From positions 29,382 to 93,381 of the forward strand of contig NZ_AP018366.1 in assembly GCF_016756395.1 (NCBI RefSeq): 64,000 nt of DNA, in the 5' to 3' direction. The notes beneath the pieces were generated by a model that searched no databases, had not been told where the DNA came from, and saw nothing but the letters and a program-made list of their open reading frames with translations. This document shows positions 1 to 8,407 of this stretch, piece by piece; the stretch's first letter is position 1, and each line of letters begins with the position of its first letter. This DNA comes from Streptomyces sp. SN-593. GTDB taxonomy: Bacteria > Actinomycetota > Actinomycetes > Streptomycetales > Streptomycetaceae. The translations under genes were made by a program, and so were the position numbers.

Positions 1-80
1 CCGCGCCCGGCGCGTTCCTCGCCGTCCTGGTGATGCTCCTCATCGCGTTCCCCGCGGTCATCCGCATCCTCACCACCTGA
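1..80 (+). CDS. C-terminus of a hydrophobic protein, probably TadC-like (partial)
   Basis: Only the last 25 codons are present; the frame ends at the TGA at 78-80. The visible tail is a long hydrophobic stretch (LVMLLIAFPAVIRIL) followed by two threonines, as at the end of a type II secretion F-domain protein (TadB/TadC). The next four genes are pilin-like and TadE/G-like, so TadC is the most economical guess. The fragment is too short to prove the family. Confidence 0.45.
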   Translation, partial: APGAFLAVLVMLLIAFPAVIRILTT

Positions 81-102
81 ACGAACCTGAAGGAGAAGGC
101 AC

Positions 103-309
103 ATGAACAAGATCGCTGTCCGTCTGGCCCGGGCGACCGGGTGGGCACAGGGCCGGCTGGAGGCCGGCCGGGCCTGCGGGGACGACCGGGGCGACATCTC
201 GATCACCACCATCATCATCTGGGTGGCCGCCGTCGCCGGAGCGCTCGTCATCGCCGGCACGATCGCCGTGGTGATGTCCAAGTACAACGGCCAGCTGTCC
301 GGGATCTGA
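103..309 (+). CDS. Small Flp/Tad-type pilin-like protein
   Basis: A 68-residue protein starting at ATG 103 behind the ribosome site GAAGGAGAAGG. It has a basic N-terminus, then the sequence GDDRGDIS directly before one hydrophobic helix (TTIIIWVAAVAGALVIAGTI, residues 35-54) and a short polar tail. This is the layout of class III prepilin-like proteins of actinobacterial Tad loci, where a Gly-containing site before the helix is cut by a prepilin peptidase. It is followed at once by TadE/G-like genes in a tight operon. The exact cleavage site is inferred. Confidence 0.6.
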   Translation: MNKIAVRLARATGWAQGRLEAGRACGDDRGDISITTIIIWVAAVAGALVIAGTIAVVMSKYNGQLSGI

Positions 310-311
310 CG

Positions 312-731
312 ATGCGGCGGGTACGGGGGTGGACGGCGGCGATACGGGCGCGCGCCCACGGCGACCAGGGCGACACGTCCCTGCAAATGGCGATCGTCTT
401 CCCCGTCGTCATCCTGATGACGGTCGCCGTGGTGCAGGCCAGCATGTGGTACTACGCCCGGAACATCGCGCTGACTGCCGCCCGGGAGGGCATCAACGTC
501 GGCCGCGGCTACCAGTCCTCCCCCAGCCAGGGCGCGGCCCGGGCCCGCGAGACGCTGGACCGGATCGGCGGCGACAGCCTGCACGGCGCCGGGGTGTCCA
601 CCGACGGCAGCACCGCGGACACCGTGACGATCACCGTGTCCGGCACCGCGCTCTCCATGCTGCCGTTCGTGCCGGGCCTGCACGTCTCCCAGTCCGCGTC
701 CGCGGCCCGCGAGCACTGGACCACGCCGTGA
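312..731 (+). CDS. TadE-like pilus assembly protein
   Basis: The start chosen is ATG 312, two bases after the previous stop, giving 139 residues; a longer frame from 141 overlaps the pilin gene and is not likely. The protein has a basic N-terminus, the sequence HGDQGDTSLQMA and one membrane helix (AIVFPVVILMTVAVVQASMW, residues 27-46), then a soluble domain. A short hydrophobic N-terminal helix after a charged stretch is the hallmark of TadE minor pilins. It overlaps the next gene by GTGA. Confidence 0.65.
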   Translation: MRRVRGWTAAIRARAHGDQGDTSLQMAIVFPVVILMTVAVVQASMWYYARNIALTAAREGINVGRGYQSSPSQGAARARETLDRIGGDSLHGAGVSTDGSTADTVTITVSGTALSMLPFVPGLHVSQSASAAREHWTTP

Positions 732-1180
732 ACCGCCGGGCCGTGGCCAGGCTACGGGCCCGCGGGGATCGCGGCAGCGAGGCCATCCAGGCGGCGATCG
801 TCACCCCCTTGCTGATCGGGTTCCTGTGCACGGCGATCGCCGCCGGCCGGCTGGTCATCTCCGACGGGAAAATCGACTCCGCCGCGGAAGACGCCGCACG
901 CGCCGCCTCGATCGAGCGAAGCGCGGGTGCCGCCCAGGCCGCAGCCGACACCGCGGCCGCCAAGTCCCTCAATGACCAGGGCATCAAGTGCGCCAGCGAG
1001 CACGTCGCGGTCGATGTCGGCGGCCTGAACGTGCCGGTCGGGCAGGTCGGCTACGTGCACGTCACCGTCCGGTGCACCGTGAACCTGTCGGACCTGCTGC
1101 TGCCCGGCGTGCCCGGATCCAAGACCCTCACCAGCTCGTTCACCTCGAGCGTTGATGCGTACCGATCGAGGCAGGGATGA
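728..1180 (+). CDS. TadE/TadG-like minor pilin
   Basis: Start GTG 728 overlaps the previous stop by four bases (GTGA), so translation is probably coupled; product 150 residues. It repeats the TadE plan: RGDRGSEAIQAAIVTP, a single membrane helix (about residues 18-38), then an extracellular domain with two cysteines. The end overlaps the next ATG by ATGA. It is likely a second minor pilin or tip subunit of the same apparatus. Confidence 0.6.
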   Translation: MNRRAVARLRARGDRGSEAIQAAIVTPLLIGFLCTAIAAGRLVISDGKIDSAAEDAARAASIERSAGAAQAAADTAAAKSLNDQGIKCASEHVAVDVGGLNVPVGQVGYVHVTVRCTVNLSDLLLPGVPGSKTLTSSFTSSVDAYRSRQG

Positions 1181-1626
1181 ACGCCACAGCGCGAGGCATG
1201 CGCCGCCTGGCCGCGCGCGAAGACCGCGGGGGGATCGCGGTGTTCACCGCGATCGTGACGATCGCGCTGCTCGGGATCATCGGCCTGGTCATCGACGGCG
1301 GCGGCAAAATGAACGCCACCGAACGCGCCGACACCATCGCGATGGAAGCCGCCCGCGCCGCGGGGCAGGCTCTCGACCCCGGCGCGGCCGTCACCGGCAC
1401 CGCCTACCGCGTCGACCCGCAGGCCGCGACCGCCGCCGCGCAGGCCTTCCTCCGCCAGGCCGGCGAAAGCGGACGCATCAGCATCTCCCCCGACGGCACC
1501 ACCATCACCGTCACCATCCACGCCACCTACGCCACGAAGTTCCTGCCCGCGGCCGGCATTGACTCCCTGCCCGTGACCGGGCACGGAAGCGCGAAGCTCC
1601 TGCACGGCGTGAACATCCCCGACTAG
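1177..1626 (+). CDS. TadG-like (TadE/G) pilus protein
   Basis: A 149-residue protein starting at ATG 1177 within the ATGA overlap. After AREDRGGIAVFTAIVTIA comes a single membrane helix ending in GLVIDGGGKMNATERADT. The pattern hydrophobic helix - DGGG - AD is the N-terminal signature of putative Flp pilus-assembly TadE/G-like proteins. It is much shorter than full TadG proteins, which carry a von Willebrand domain, so it is a short form. Last pilin-like gene before the LysM/BTAD protein. Confidence 0.65.
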   Translation: MNATARGMRRLAAREDRGGIAVFTAIVTIALLGIIGLVIDGGGKMNATERADTIAMEAARAAGQALDPGAAVTGTAYRVDPQAATAAAQAFLRQAGESGRISISPDGTTITVTIHATYATKFLPAAGIDSLPVTGHGSAKLLHGVNIPD

Positions 1627-1657
1627 CACCAGCACACCCTCAGAAGGGCCCCCGACG

Positions 1658-4600
1658 ATGCCTCAGCCCTCCCCCACCAAACCCGCCCGCCGCGCCGGTT
1701 CCAGCTCGGCCGCAGCACTGCGGGCCCTGGGCAGCTTCGTCGTGCTGCTGGCCCTGCTGATCGGCCTGCCGCTGCTGCTGTGGTGGGCCACTGCTGTTGT
1801 CGGCCCGGACGGCGTGCGCGCCCTGGGCAACCTCGCCTCCACCCGGGACTCCGGGCAGGTGTTCCTGCTCGCACTCGCCGCGATCGGATGGATCGGCTGG
1901 GCAGCCTTCGCCGTCTCGGTCCTGCTGGAAATCCCCGCCCAACTGCGCGGCCGCAGCGCACCGCAACTACGGGGCCTTCTCGGACAGCGCACCGCCGCGA
2001 CCCTGGTCGGTGCGATCTTCCTCGTGCTGCCGGCCGGCACCGCGCTCGCCGCGGCCGCCGCCCCCGCCGCGCACGCCGCAACCCCCAGCTCCACAGCCGC
2101 CGTCCATCCCCGCGGCCTGGCCCAGCAGGCCGCGGCCGCTTCCACGCCCCACACGCCCTCCGAGCACCGTCCGGCTTCGGTCTCGTACACCGTGCAAGAA
2201 GTGCGACCGGCGGAGAGCCTGTGGTCGATCGCGCAGCAGCAACTCGGCGACGGCAACCGCTGGCAGGAGATCGCTGACCTCAACACCGGCCGCACCATGG
2301 CCGACGGCACCACATTCCGCGCCGACGCGCCGATCCAGCCCGGGTGGGTCCTGCACCTGCCCAGCGATGCACACGCCCAGGACGCGAGCAGCAACTCGAC
2401 AAACAGCGAACCCGCCGGCACACACGCCACTTACACCGTCGCCCCTGGCGACTCCCTCTCCTCGATCGCGCAGCAGCAACTCGGGGACGAAACGAAGTGG
2501 CCCGACATCTACGCCCTGAACAAGGGCCACGTCACCGACCCCGATCTCATCTACCCCCGCGAGCACCTGCAACTGCCCGGCACCGCGCCCAGCAAGCAGG
2601 GGCCGCCCGCTGCTCACGAGACACCGCAGCACAAGGCGCCATCGACCACGACCCCGCCGCCCGCCACGCCCCCACCGGCGGACACCGCCCCGAGCACCGC
2701 GCCACGGGCCAGTACCGCTCCCGCCGTCACGCCCACGCAGCAGCCCGGCATCGCGCCGGCCCCCGACCGCACCCCCGCCACAGCCGCGACGACGGGATCG
2801 ACTACTGCCGCGCACACCACGGCGACCGGAAGCCGCATGCCGCTGTACGCACTCGGCGGCGGCCTGCTGGCCGCGGCCGTGCTGACCATGCTCGGGCTGC
2901 GCCGGCGCCACCAGCAGCGGCGCCGCGGCATCAGCCGCCGTATTCCCCTGCCCACCGGCAGCGCGGCCGCCACCGAACAGGCCCTGCGCGCCACCGAACA
3001 CCCCGACGTGCCGCAGTTCATCGACAGCGCGCTGCGCACCGCCGCGATCGGCCTGGCCGCCGCCAGCCGTGTTCTGCCTGACCTGTCCGCGGTCGTCTAC
3101 GACGGGCACGGCCTGGAGCTGCGGCTGACCGCACCGGCCGCTCCGGTCGCCCCGTTCGCTGCGGTCGACGGCGATCTCGCGCGCTGGCGGTGCTCCGTCG
3201 ACAGCAACGAACTCCTCCCGGCGGAGCGCATCGACACGGTCGAGGCCCCCTACCCGGCGCTGGTCACCCTCGGCTCTACCGCGACCAGCACCGTCCTGGT
3301 CGACCTGGAGCACTACGGGCTGGTCGCGCTGACCGGCCCGCACCGTCGCGCCGTGCTGCGGGCCCTGGCGATCGAGCTGGCTACCTCCCGATATGCCGAA
3401 CACCTCGATGTCGCGGTCACCGGCGCCGGCACCTGCCCGGGCCTGGCGCCGCTGGTACCGGAGTGGTTCACCGCTTACGACACCGTGGACGCCGCAATGC
3501 GGGCCGCGCAGGATCATCACGCCATGCAAGCCCGTGCGCTGGCCGACCTCGGCGTCGACGGGCTGCGCGGCGCCCGGCTCCGCGATGACCAGGCATCGGT
3601 CTGGACGCCGTACCTGCTGCTCGCCGACGATGCTGACGACGACACGACCGGCGCGCTCGCCGAGCTGGCCGACCGCCGCCCCCGTACGGCCGGTGCGGTC
3701 GTCACCGCCGCCGGCACGGTTGCCACCACACCGCTGCCGCCCGGCGGGTGGCTGCTCGACACGACGGCCGGGCAGGTCCGCCTTCCCGACGTCGATCTGA
3801 CGGTCCACTTGCAGGTGCTGCCCGATGACGCCTACAGCGACGTGATCGCGCTTCTCGCCGAGTCGGACGAATCCCGGCCCGATGTCCCGGCCCGGCCGCC
3901 GACGACCGCGCCGGACGCCCTGCCGGATCCCGCCGCCGCGGCGGCGGCCCCGCCGGTGACGGCCGCTGCGGCGGCTGTTCCGAAACTGCACGCCGCCTCC
4001 CGCTCCGGCCGTGTCCAGCTCCCCGAGTCCCATGACGGCGACAGCGACAGCAACGCCGGAGCATCGCTGGACAGCCTGATGGCCAGCTTCGCCGATCTCG
4101 AAGACTCCGTCGAAGGAGCAGCGGACGAACCCGACCCGGAGGTGACCGCCGCTGTGGCGCCTGCGGCGGTACTGCCGCCGGCGCCCCGTTCACCTGAGCC
4201 GGCGGCGCCGTCTGACCCTCTGATCCGGGTCCTGGGCCCGGTCGACATCATCGGTGCCGGCGGAACCGCGGACACCAAGTACGTGCGGACCCTCACCGAG
4301 ATCGCCGCGTGGATGGTGCTGCATCCTGGCCTGGACCACCATGCCCTCGACGAGGCGATCTGGCCTGGCCGCGAGGTCTCCCGCAAGACCCGCAACCCCT
4401 GGATCTCACGGTTGCGGACGCTACTCGGGACCGCGGCAGACGGCACCAAGTACCTGCCCGCGATCGCGACCACCGACGACGCCCGCTACCGGTTCGCCGA
4501 CCGGGTCACCAGCGACTGGCAGCTTTTCCAGGACCTCGCGGCCAAGGGGGCCGCCAGTTCCGGCGACCATGCCGACGACCTGCTGCGGGCCGCACTGGAC

Positions 4601-4963
4601 ATGGTCCGCGGCCGCCCGTTCAGCGGTGTCCCCCCGCGGAAGTACGTGTGGGCCGAACACCTGGCGCAGGACATGATCGCCGCGATTGTCGACGTCGCGG
4701 CGACGCTTGGCGAGCGGCGCCTTGCACTCGCCGATCCGCGGGGAGCCCTGTGGGCGACCACCAAGGGCTTGGACGTCGCACCGGAGGCGGAGCACCTGTA
4801 CCGGATCAACTTCCGCGCCCACCACGCCCTGGGCGACCATGAAGGGCTGGAACGGGCCGCCGGGCAGCTTGAGCGCCTGTGTGACGCCCTCGGCAGCGAC
4901 ATGGAGGACGCCACCGTGGAGCTGCTGCGATCGCTGCTCGCCTCCGCAGCTCCCCTGCGGTAG
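1658..4963 (+). CDS. Large membrane protein with two LysM domains and a C-terminal BTAD domain
   Basis: 1101 residues. The N-terminus has about three membrane helices (roughly 20-45, 68-90 and 104-126). Two LysM peptidoglycan-binding domains follow (about 177-235 and 259-308, each with S-IAQQQLGD), then a Pro/Thr-rich linker, another membrane helix (about 394-412, before RRRHQQRRR) and a cytoplasmic part. The end (from about 854, LIRVLGPVDI) is a winged-helix plus bacterial transcriptional activation (BTAD) repeat domain, as in SARP regulators. LysM/BTAD proteins of this size sit beside Tad loci in streptomycetes. The protein could bind the wall outside and act inside as a scaffold or regulator for the pilus; that role is inferred. 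Confidence 0.75.
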   Translation: MPQPSPTKPARRAGSSSAAALRALGSFVVLLALLIGLPLLLWWATAVVGPDGVRALGNLASTRDSGQVFLLALAAIGWIGWAAFAVSVLLEIPAQLRGRSAPQLRGLLGQRTAATLVGAIFLVLPAGTALAAAAAPAAHAATPSSTAAVHPRGLAQQAAAASTPHTPSEHRPASVSYTVQEVRPAESLWSIAQQQLGDGNRWQEIADLNTGRTMADGTTFRADAPIQPGWVLHLPSDAHAQDASSNSTNSEPAGTHATYTVAPGDSLSSIAQQQLGDETKWPDIYALNKGHVTDPDLIYPREHLQLPGTAPSKQGPPAAHETPQHKAPSTTTPPPATPPPADTAPSTAPRASTAPAVTPTQQPGIAPAPDRTPATAATTGSTTAAHTTATGSRMPLYALGGGLLAAAVLTMLGLRRRHQQRRRGISRRIPLPTGSAAATEQALRATEHPDVPQFIDSALRTAAIGLAAASRVLPDLSAVVYDGHGLELRLTAPAAPVAPFAAVDGDLARWRCSVDSNELLPAERIDTVEAPYPALVTLGSTATSTVLVDLEHYGLVALTGPHRRAVLRALAIELATSRYAEHLDVAVTGAGTCPGLAPLVPEWFTAYDTVDAAMRAAQDHHAMQARALADLGVDGLRGARLRDDQASVWTPYLLLADDADDDTTGALAELADRRPRTAGAVVTAAGTVATTPLPPGGWLLDTTAGQVRLPDVDLTVHLQVLPDDAYSDVIALLAESDESRPDVPARPPTTAPDALPDPAAAAAAPPVTAAAAAVPKLHAASRSGRVQLPESHDGDSDSNAGASLDSLMASFADLEDSVEGAADEPDPEVTAAVAPAAVLPPAPRSPEPAAPSDPLIRVLGPVDIIGAGGTADTKYVRTLTEIAAWMVLHPGLDHHALDEAIWPGREVSRKTRNPWISRLRTLLGTAADGTKYLPAIATTDDARYRFADRVTSDWQLFQDLAAKGAASSGDHADDLLRAALDMVRGRPFSGVPPRKYVWAEHLAQDMIAAIVDVAATLGERRLALADPRGALWATTKGLDVAPEAEHLYRINFRAHHALGDHEGLERAAGQLERLCDALGSDMEDATVELLRSLLASAAPLR

Positions 4964-5041
4964 CCGGCCGCTGGTTCTACCCACCGGCCAGCACGCAGGC
5001 AGCCGCCGGATGTCGGGGAATCCGGTCGCACCCATGGCGAC

Positions 5042-5073
5042 GTGATGAAAGTGCGGTACAGTTGTCTCGTTGG
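5042..5073 (+). promoter_or_regulatory. 32-bp promoter-like cassette, copy 1
   Basis: First of seven near-identical 32-bp plus-strand elements: GTGATGAAA, then GTGCGGTACAGT, then a T-rich stretch ending in GTTGG. TACAGT can serve as a -10 box; no matching -35 is seen at normal spacing. It ends 46 bases before the ATG at 5120. The leader here (5071-5119) contains GGCGTTCGCC but not the GTGGCA loop of copies 4-7. Confidence 0.65.
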
Positions 5074-5119
5074 CGTTCGCCACGCCGAATCCCACTGGCT
5101 GCGGCTCAGGAGACTTCCC

Positions 5120-5398
5120 ATGGCACCCCGACTGACCCCCAAGCGTCTCGCCGCACTCCGGTTGGCCGCAGCCCACCCGAAGGGGAACATCAGCTCGCTG
5201 ATCATGACGGTCACGGGGGAGAAGTCCTGGCTCAAGGCCTCAGACGAGATCGCGCTCGAGGAGTCCGGCTTCGCCGACTCGATCGATGACTGCGGCCACA
5301 TCCAGGGCGCCGCCGATCCCGAGCGCGAACACCGCTCGCACCCGCACTTCTTCCGCATCACTGACGCCGGCCGCCAGGCCGTCGCCGACGCCGGCTGA
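5120..5398 (+). CDS. Small hypothetical protein, winged-helix-like
   Basis: ATG 5120 lies 9 bases after AGGAGA and gives 92 residues. An in-frame reading can be extended up to 5042, but that would translate the promoter cassette, so the downstream start is preferred. The protein begins MAPRLTPKRLAALRLAAAHP, then has an acidic middle and ends HFFRITDAGRQAVADAG, a pattern that resembles the helices and wing of a small winged-helix protein. No family is recognised. It is driven by cassette copy 1. Confidence 0.6.
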   Translation: MAPRLTPKRLAALRLAAAHPKGNISSLIMTVTGEKSWLKASDEIALEESGFADSIDDCGHIQGAADPEREHRSHPHFFRITDAGRQAVADAG

Positions 5399-5483
5399 CT
5401 CACCGCCGGGAACGAGGGGTTCGGGGAGCGCCGGGGTCATGGGCGCCTGCTTCTGAACCCGTCACGAGACCAGGAGATCCATC

Positions 5484-5819
5484 ATGAGCAAGTACACGCC
5501 CGTGGACATCACACCCCCTGAACTGCAGCCGTCGGCGCTGACCCACCACGTGCCCGACTGGGCAGAGGCCGCGCCCACACCGACCGACGTGCACGACTGG
5601 GATCGGCGCCGGGAGGCGGCGCTCGTCCCGTTCGAACTCGATGACGTGCCGTCGGAAGCGGATCAAGGAAACTGCGGACGGCCTCAGTGGTGTCGGGTTC
5701 GGGCCGGCGCCGATCCGCACGTCGATGCCGAGGTGGGCGCAGGCGCGCAGCCGGATGCGCTGCGCCGCTGGAACCGGGGCGCTGCCGCCGCCCGGAACGG
5801 GCTTGCCGGGCATTGGTGA
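5484..5819 (+). CDS. Hypothetical protein, possibly truncated
   Basis: ATG 5484 follows a good ribosome site (CCAGGAGATCC) and opens a 111-residue frame. The first 55 residues (Pro/Asp-rich, containing VPDWAEA and DWDRRREAALVPFELDD) look like a normal acidic protein. The rest (from about VPSEAD) looks like non-coding composition: rich in Gly, Ala and Arg with no pattern. The real protein may have lost its end by deletion or frameshift. Not recognised. Confidence 0.4.
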   Translation: MSKYTPVDITPPELQPSALTHHVPDWAEAAPTPTDVHDWDRRREAALVPFELDDVPSEADQGNCGRPQWCRVRAGADPHVDAEVGAGAQPDALRRWNRGAAAARNGLAGHW

Positions 5820-6112
5820 TGTACGCCGTGAATCGACTCCCCAATTGGGGAGTCGCATTCCGCACCCGGCCTGGGGCCCGGCTTGAGAGGGGCCTGACCT
5901 GCGGTGCAACCGGGCGGTGCAAGCATGTGAGCAACCGGTCCGAGCCGGGGTGCAACCGGGGAACGGCGGCGGCACGGCGGGAAGCCGTGCCGGAATTCGC
6001 CTATTCCATGTGGTCCCAGTGATGGTCTGGGGGTGTTGCTCCCTGTACGGGCTATTCCATAGCTGCTCTGCGGCTTTCCGCCCGGTCGAGGATTCGCGCC
6101 GCCGGGTCCGCG
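5820..6112. other. Non-coding stretch with palindrome and short repeats
   Basis: No supported gene. It holds a 22-bp palindrome (5834-5855), CTGACCTGCGGT at 5894-5905 (also found in the rep1 repeats and in the repeat after the TraB gene), three copies of GCAACCGG between 5904 and 5962, a hairpin GGCACGGCGGGAAGCCGTGCC, and CTATTCCAT twice (about 6000 and 6050). It lies between the ends of converging genes. Confidence 0.5.
5834..5855. promoter_or_regulatory. 22-bp perfect palindrome (copy 1)
   Basis: A perfect palindrome with core GACTCCCCAATTGGGGAGTC and no loop. The same core lies upstream of both ParA genes at 44229-44262 (34 bp perfect) and 48176-48194 (one base shorter). A loop-free palindrome of this size suits a dimeric DNA-binding protein, so a partition-protein site or operator is more likely than a terminator. 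Confidence 0.6.
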
Positions 6113-7564
6113 CTACGAGCGGGCGGATGTCCGGCCTTCCTGGCGGCGGAACTCGCCGAGGTACTTGCGGGCGCTCCCCTCGGACAGGCCCGCTTCCGCG
6201 TGCATCTGCTGGGCGAGCCGGTTGGCGGACTGGCTGCGTTCGGCCGGGGCGAGGTTGTCGAAGAGGGCCCGCAGCCGGGCCTTGCCGTCGGCGGCCGGTT
6301 CCACCTCTGCGCCCGGTTCCACGTCGGCGGCTGGCTCGGGGTGGAACAGTTCCAGCTCGTCCTCCGCGTCCTTCGCCGGCGGCTGCGCGGGGACGCGGGC
6401 GTGCACGGTCAGGCCTGGGCCGCGGCTCGACCGGGAGGCCGGGGTGCCGGCGTACGGCGCCGCGGCCCCGGGCTGGAACTCGGGGTGGAACTCGGGTTGG
6501 AATTCCACCGGTGCAGTGTCGCCGCGTTCGTTGTTCCACCCCGGGGCCTGTTCCACCGCGGGGCCGGGCGCGGGCTGCTGCTGTTCCAGTTCCAACGCGG
6601 CGGGCTCCGCGGCACCGGTCTCCGCAGGGGGCGTTCCACCGTGGCCAGCCGCCAGGAGGTCGAGCTGCTGGGGGCTGGGCAAGGTGCCGTGCTCGCGGGC
6701 GTAGGCGCGGAAGGCGTGGAAGAGGGCCTCATCGGCGACGACTTCGCCGACAGTCCCGGGGGCCGCCGCGGCGCCAGGTTCGACCGTGGCGGAGGAATTC
6801 TCCGGCGCCGGCTCGGGCGCGGGTGTCGCCGGGGCCAGTTGCGTCGCCGGGGCCGGAATCATGATGCCGGCGGCTCGAAGGCCTGCGTCGGCGGTCTCCG
6901 CGAGCGGCACGCCGTACTTGGCGAGGCGCAGCGGCATGATTGCCTCAACTGGTGCCCGCCTGCGCCAGGCGGCCCCGTACCGGGCGCGCAGCCGGGCCCG
7001 GTAGACCAGGCGGTCCTGCTCGCGGCGGATGACCTCTTCGTACGACCGCAGTTCCCACAGCTTCATCCGCCGCCACAGCCGGAAGGTCGGTGCCGGCGCA
7101 AGCAGCCAGCGGGTGACGCGGACGCCCTCCATGTGCTTGTCGGCGGTGATGTCCGCAATCCGCCCGAGCGCGTGCCGAGCGGCCTCCACCGACACCACGA
7201 ACAGCACCGGGATGATCGCGTGCATGCCCACGCCGAGCTTGTCCGGCCAGGCCGCGGCGCCGTTGAAGGCGATCGTCGCGGCGGTCAGCAGCCAGGCCGT
7301 CTGCCGCAGCAGCGGGAACGGGATCCGCAGCCAGGTCAGCAGCAGATCCAGGGCGAGCAGCACGACGATGCCCGCGTCCACGCCGATCGGGAACACGTTC
7401 GCGAACCAGCCGAAGCCCTTGTCCAGGGCGAGCGAGCGCACCGCCGCGTAGGAGCCGGCGAAGCCGATCCCGGCGATGATCACGGCACCGGCCACGACCA
7501 CGCCAGCGAGCACGCGGTGAGCGCGGGTCATCTGGACGGTCCGGGCCTGGCGGGGATGGCTCAC
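6113..7564 (-). CDS. DUF2637-type membrane protein of plasmid spread (Spd-like)
   Basis: 483 residues from a GTG at 7564 preceded by GGAAGCGAGACA. Four membrane helices in the first 140 residues (GVVVAGAVIIAGIGFAGSYA, then FPIGVDAGIVVLLALDLLL and two more) are followed by ALGRIADI and a long Pro/Glu-rich cytoplasmic tail ending in a helix-turn-helix-like region (GLSEGSARKYLGEF). The helices match the DUF2637 family found with Spd spread proteins and transfer genes of Streptomyces plasmids. It stands apart from the main transfer operon, in the same orientation as the polymerase operon. Confidence 0.7.
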   Translation of the reverse strand: MSHPRQARTVQMTRAHRVLAGVVVAGAVIIAGIGFAGSYAAVRSLALDKGFGWFANVFPIGVDAGIVVLLALDLLLTWLRIPFPLLRQTAWLLTAATIAFNGAAAWPDKLGVGMHAIIPVLFVVSVEAARHALGRIADITADKHMEGVRVTRWLLAPAPTFRLWRRMKLWELRSYEEVIRREQDRLVYRARLRARYGAAWRRRAPVEAIMPLRLAKYGVPLAETADAGLRAAGIMIPAPATQLAPATPAPEPAPENSSATVEPGAAAAPGTVGEVVADEALFHAFRAYAREHGTLPSPQQLDLLAAGHGGTPPAETGAAEPAALELEQQQPAPGPAVEQAPGWNNERGDTAPVEFQPEFHPEFQPGAAAPYAGTPASRSSRGPGLTVHARVPAQPPAKDAEDELELFHPEPAADVEPGAEVEPAADGKARLRALFDNLAPAERSQSANRLAQQMHAEAGLSEGSARKYLGEFRRQEGRTSARS

Positions 7565-7693
7565 TGTCTCGCTTCCCGTTCTCTCTGGAAATCGTTGCTC
7601 ACTGTGTCACTTCGGGCGCCGTGCTTCATCGAGTCCCCGGCGTTTCGACCGGTGCCGTAGCCGGTGCTGTCCTCGGCGGCCCTTCGGGGCTGG

Positions 7694-8407
7694 TCATTCG
7701 ACCCACCCGCGGACTTCGAGGTGGGTGATCTGGGCGCCAGGGTCAAGTCGGCCGGTCTCGACCATCCACCGCTGGAAAGCGGCCGCGACGTCGCCGCTGG
7801 CGGCCTGGACGCGGTCCGCCCACTCCTGAGCGTCGAAGCCGGCCTCACCGAGCCCGGGCCCGGCCGAGTTGCCGTAGGCGCGTTCCTCGGTGCCGTCCTT
7901 GCGCTGGACGACGCCGCGGCGGACGCCCGGGGAGTCGCCCCGGCGGCCGGAGTCGATCAGGAACGCGCCCTTGCGCGCCCGGACGGTGAACGCCAGCTTC
8001 CCCCCAGCCGCCGCGGTCTTGGCGACGACCGGCCGCAGCCTGGAAGCACCCGAGCCGATGTGCTGCTTGCCGGCGCGGGCGGCGGAGGAGCGGCCCGGGG
8101 TGCCGATGACGTCGCGGGCGCGGACCCGGGCGCGACCGCCGGCGCGGGTGGTGCGCCGCTGAATGTGGGGCTGCGCCACCGCCTTGAGCTGGTCGACGGT
8201 GGTGGCGTTGCCGGTCTGGAACTCCTGGACGGCGTAGGTCAGTGCCTCCACGAACGACGCGCCCTTGCCCTTGGTGAAGAACTGCGAGACCAGGCTGGGG
8301 TCGCGGCCGATGATCGCGGCGATGTCCTTTCGTGTGAACTCGCCTTCGGTGATCAGCACGTTCGCCAACCGGGCCGCCTCGTTCAGCGGGTCGCCGCTCT
8401 GGGTCAC
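7694..8407 (-). CDS. Helix-turn-helix DNA-binding protein, possibly terminal-protein-like
   Basis: Start GTG 8407 overlaps the stop of the preceding gene (GTGA) and follows AAAGGATG; 237 residues. The N-terminus is a helix-turn-helix (about 18-45: FTRKDIAAIIGRDPSLVSQF). The middle is very basic, with QPHIQRRTTRAGGRARVRAR. The end is an alpha/beta piece finishing ITHLEVRGWVE. The order HTH - arginine-rich QPxI stretch - C-terminal LEV strand resembles Streptomyces telomere terminal proteins (Tpg), but the likeness is weak and it is longer (Tpg is about 185 residues). Last gene of the polymerase operon. Confidence 0.55.
   Translation of the reverse strand: MTQSGDPLNEAARLANVLITEGEFTRKDIAAIIGRDPSLVSQFFTKGKGASFVEALTYAVQEFQTGNATTVDQLKAVAQPHIQRRTTRAGGRARVRARDVIGTPGRSSAARAGKQHIGSGASRLRPVVAKTAAAGGKLAFTVRARKGAFLIDSGRRGDSPGVRRGVVQRKDGTEERAYGNSAGPGLGEAGFDAQEWADRVQAASGDVAAAFQRWMVETGRLDPGAQITHLEVRGWVE

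Noticed and set aside
5042..5119. Peptide reading of the cassette (MMKVRYSCLVG and similar) as the N-terminus of the following genes
   Set aside because: Copies 4 and 6 have stop codons in this reading (ATG ATG TAA; GTG ATC TAA), the DNA is more conserved than any peptide, and proper ribosome sites lie downstream.
5834..5855. Reading the GACTCC palindrome as a terminator
   Set aside because: It has no loop, and two other copies lie upstream of ParA genes, so a protein-binding site is more likely.
5400..6539. Long minus-strand open frame
   Set aside because: It runs antisense to better-supported genes, has Arg/Pro-rich composition typical of GC-rich shadow frames, and lacks a ribosome site.
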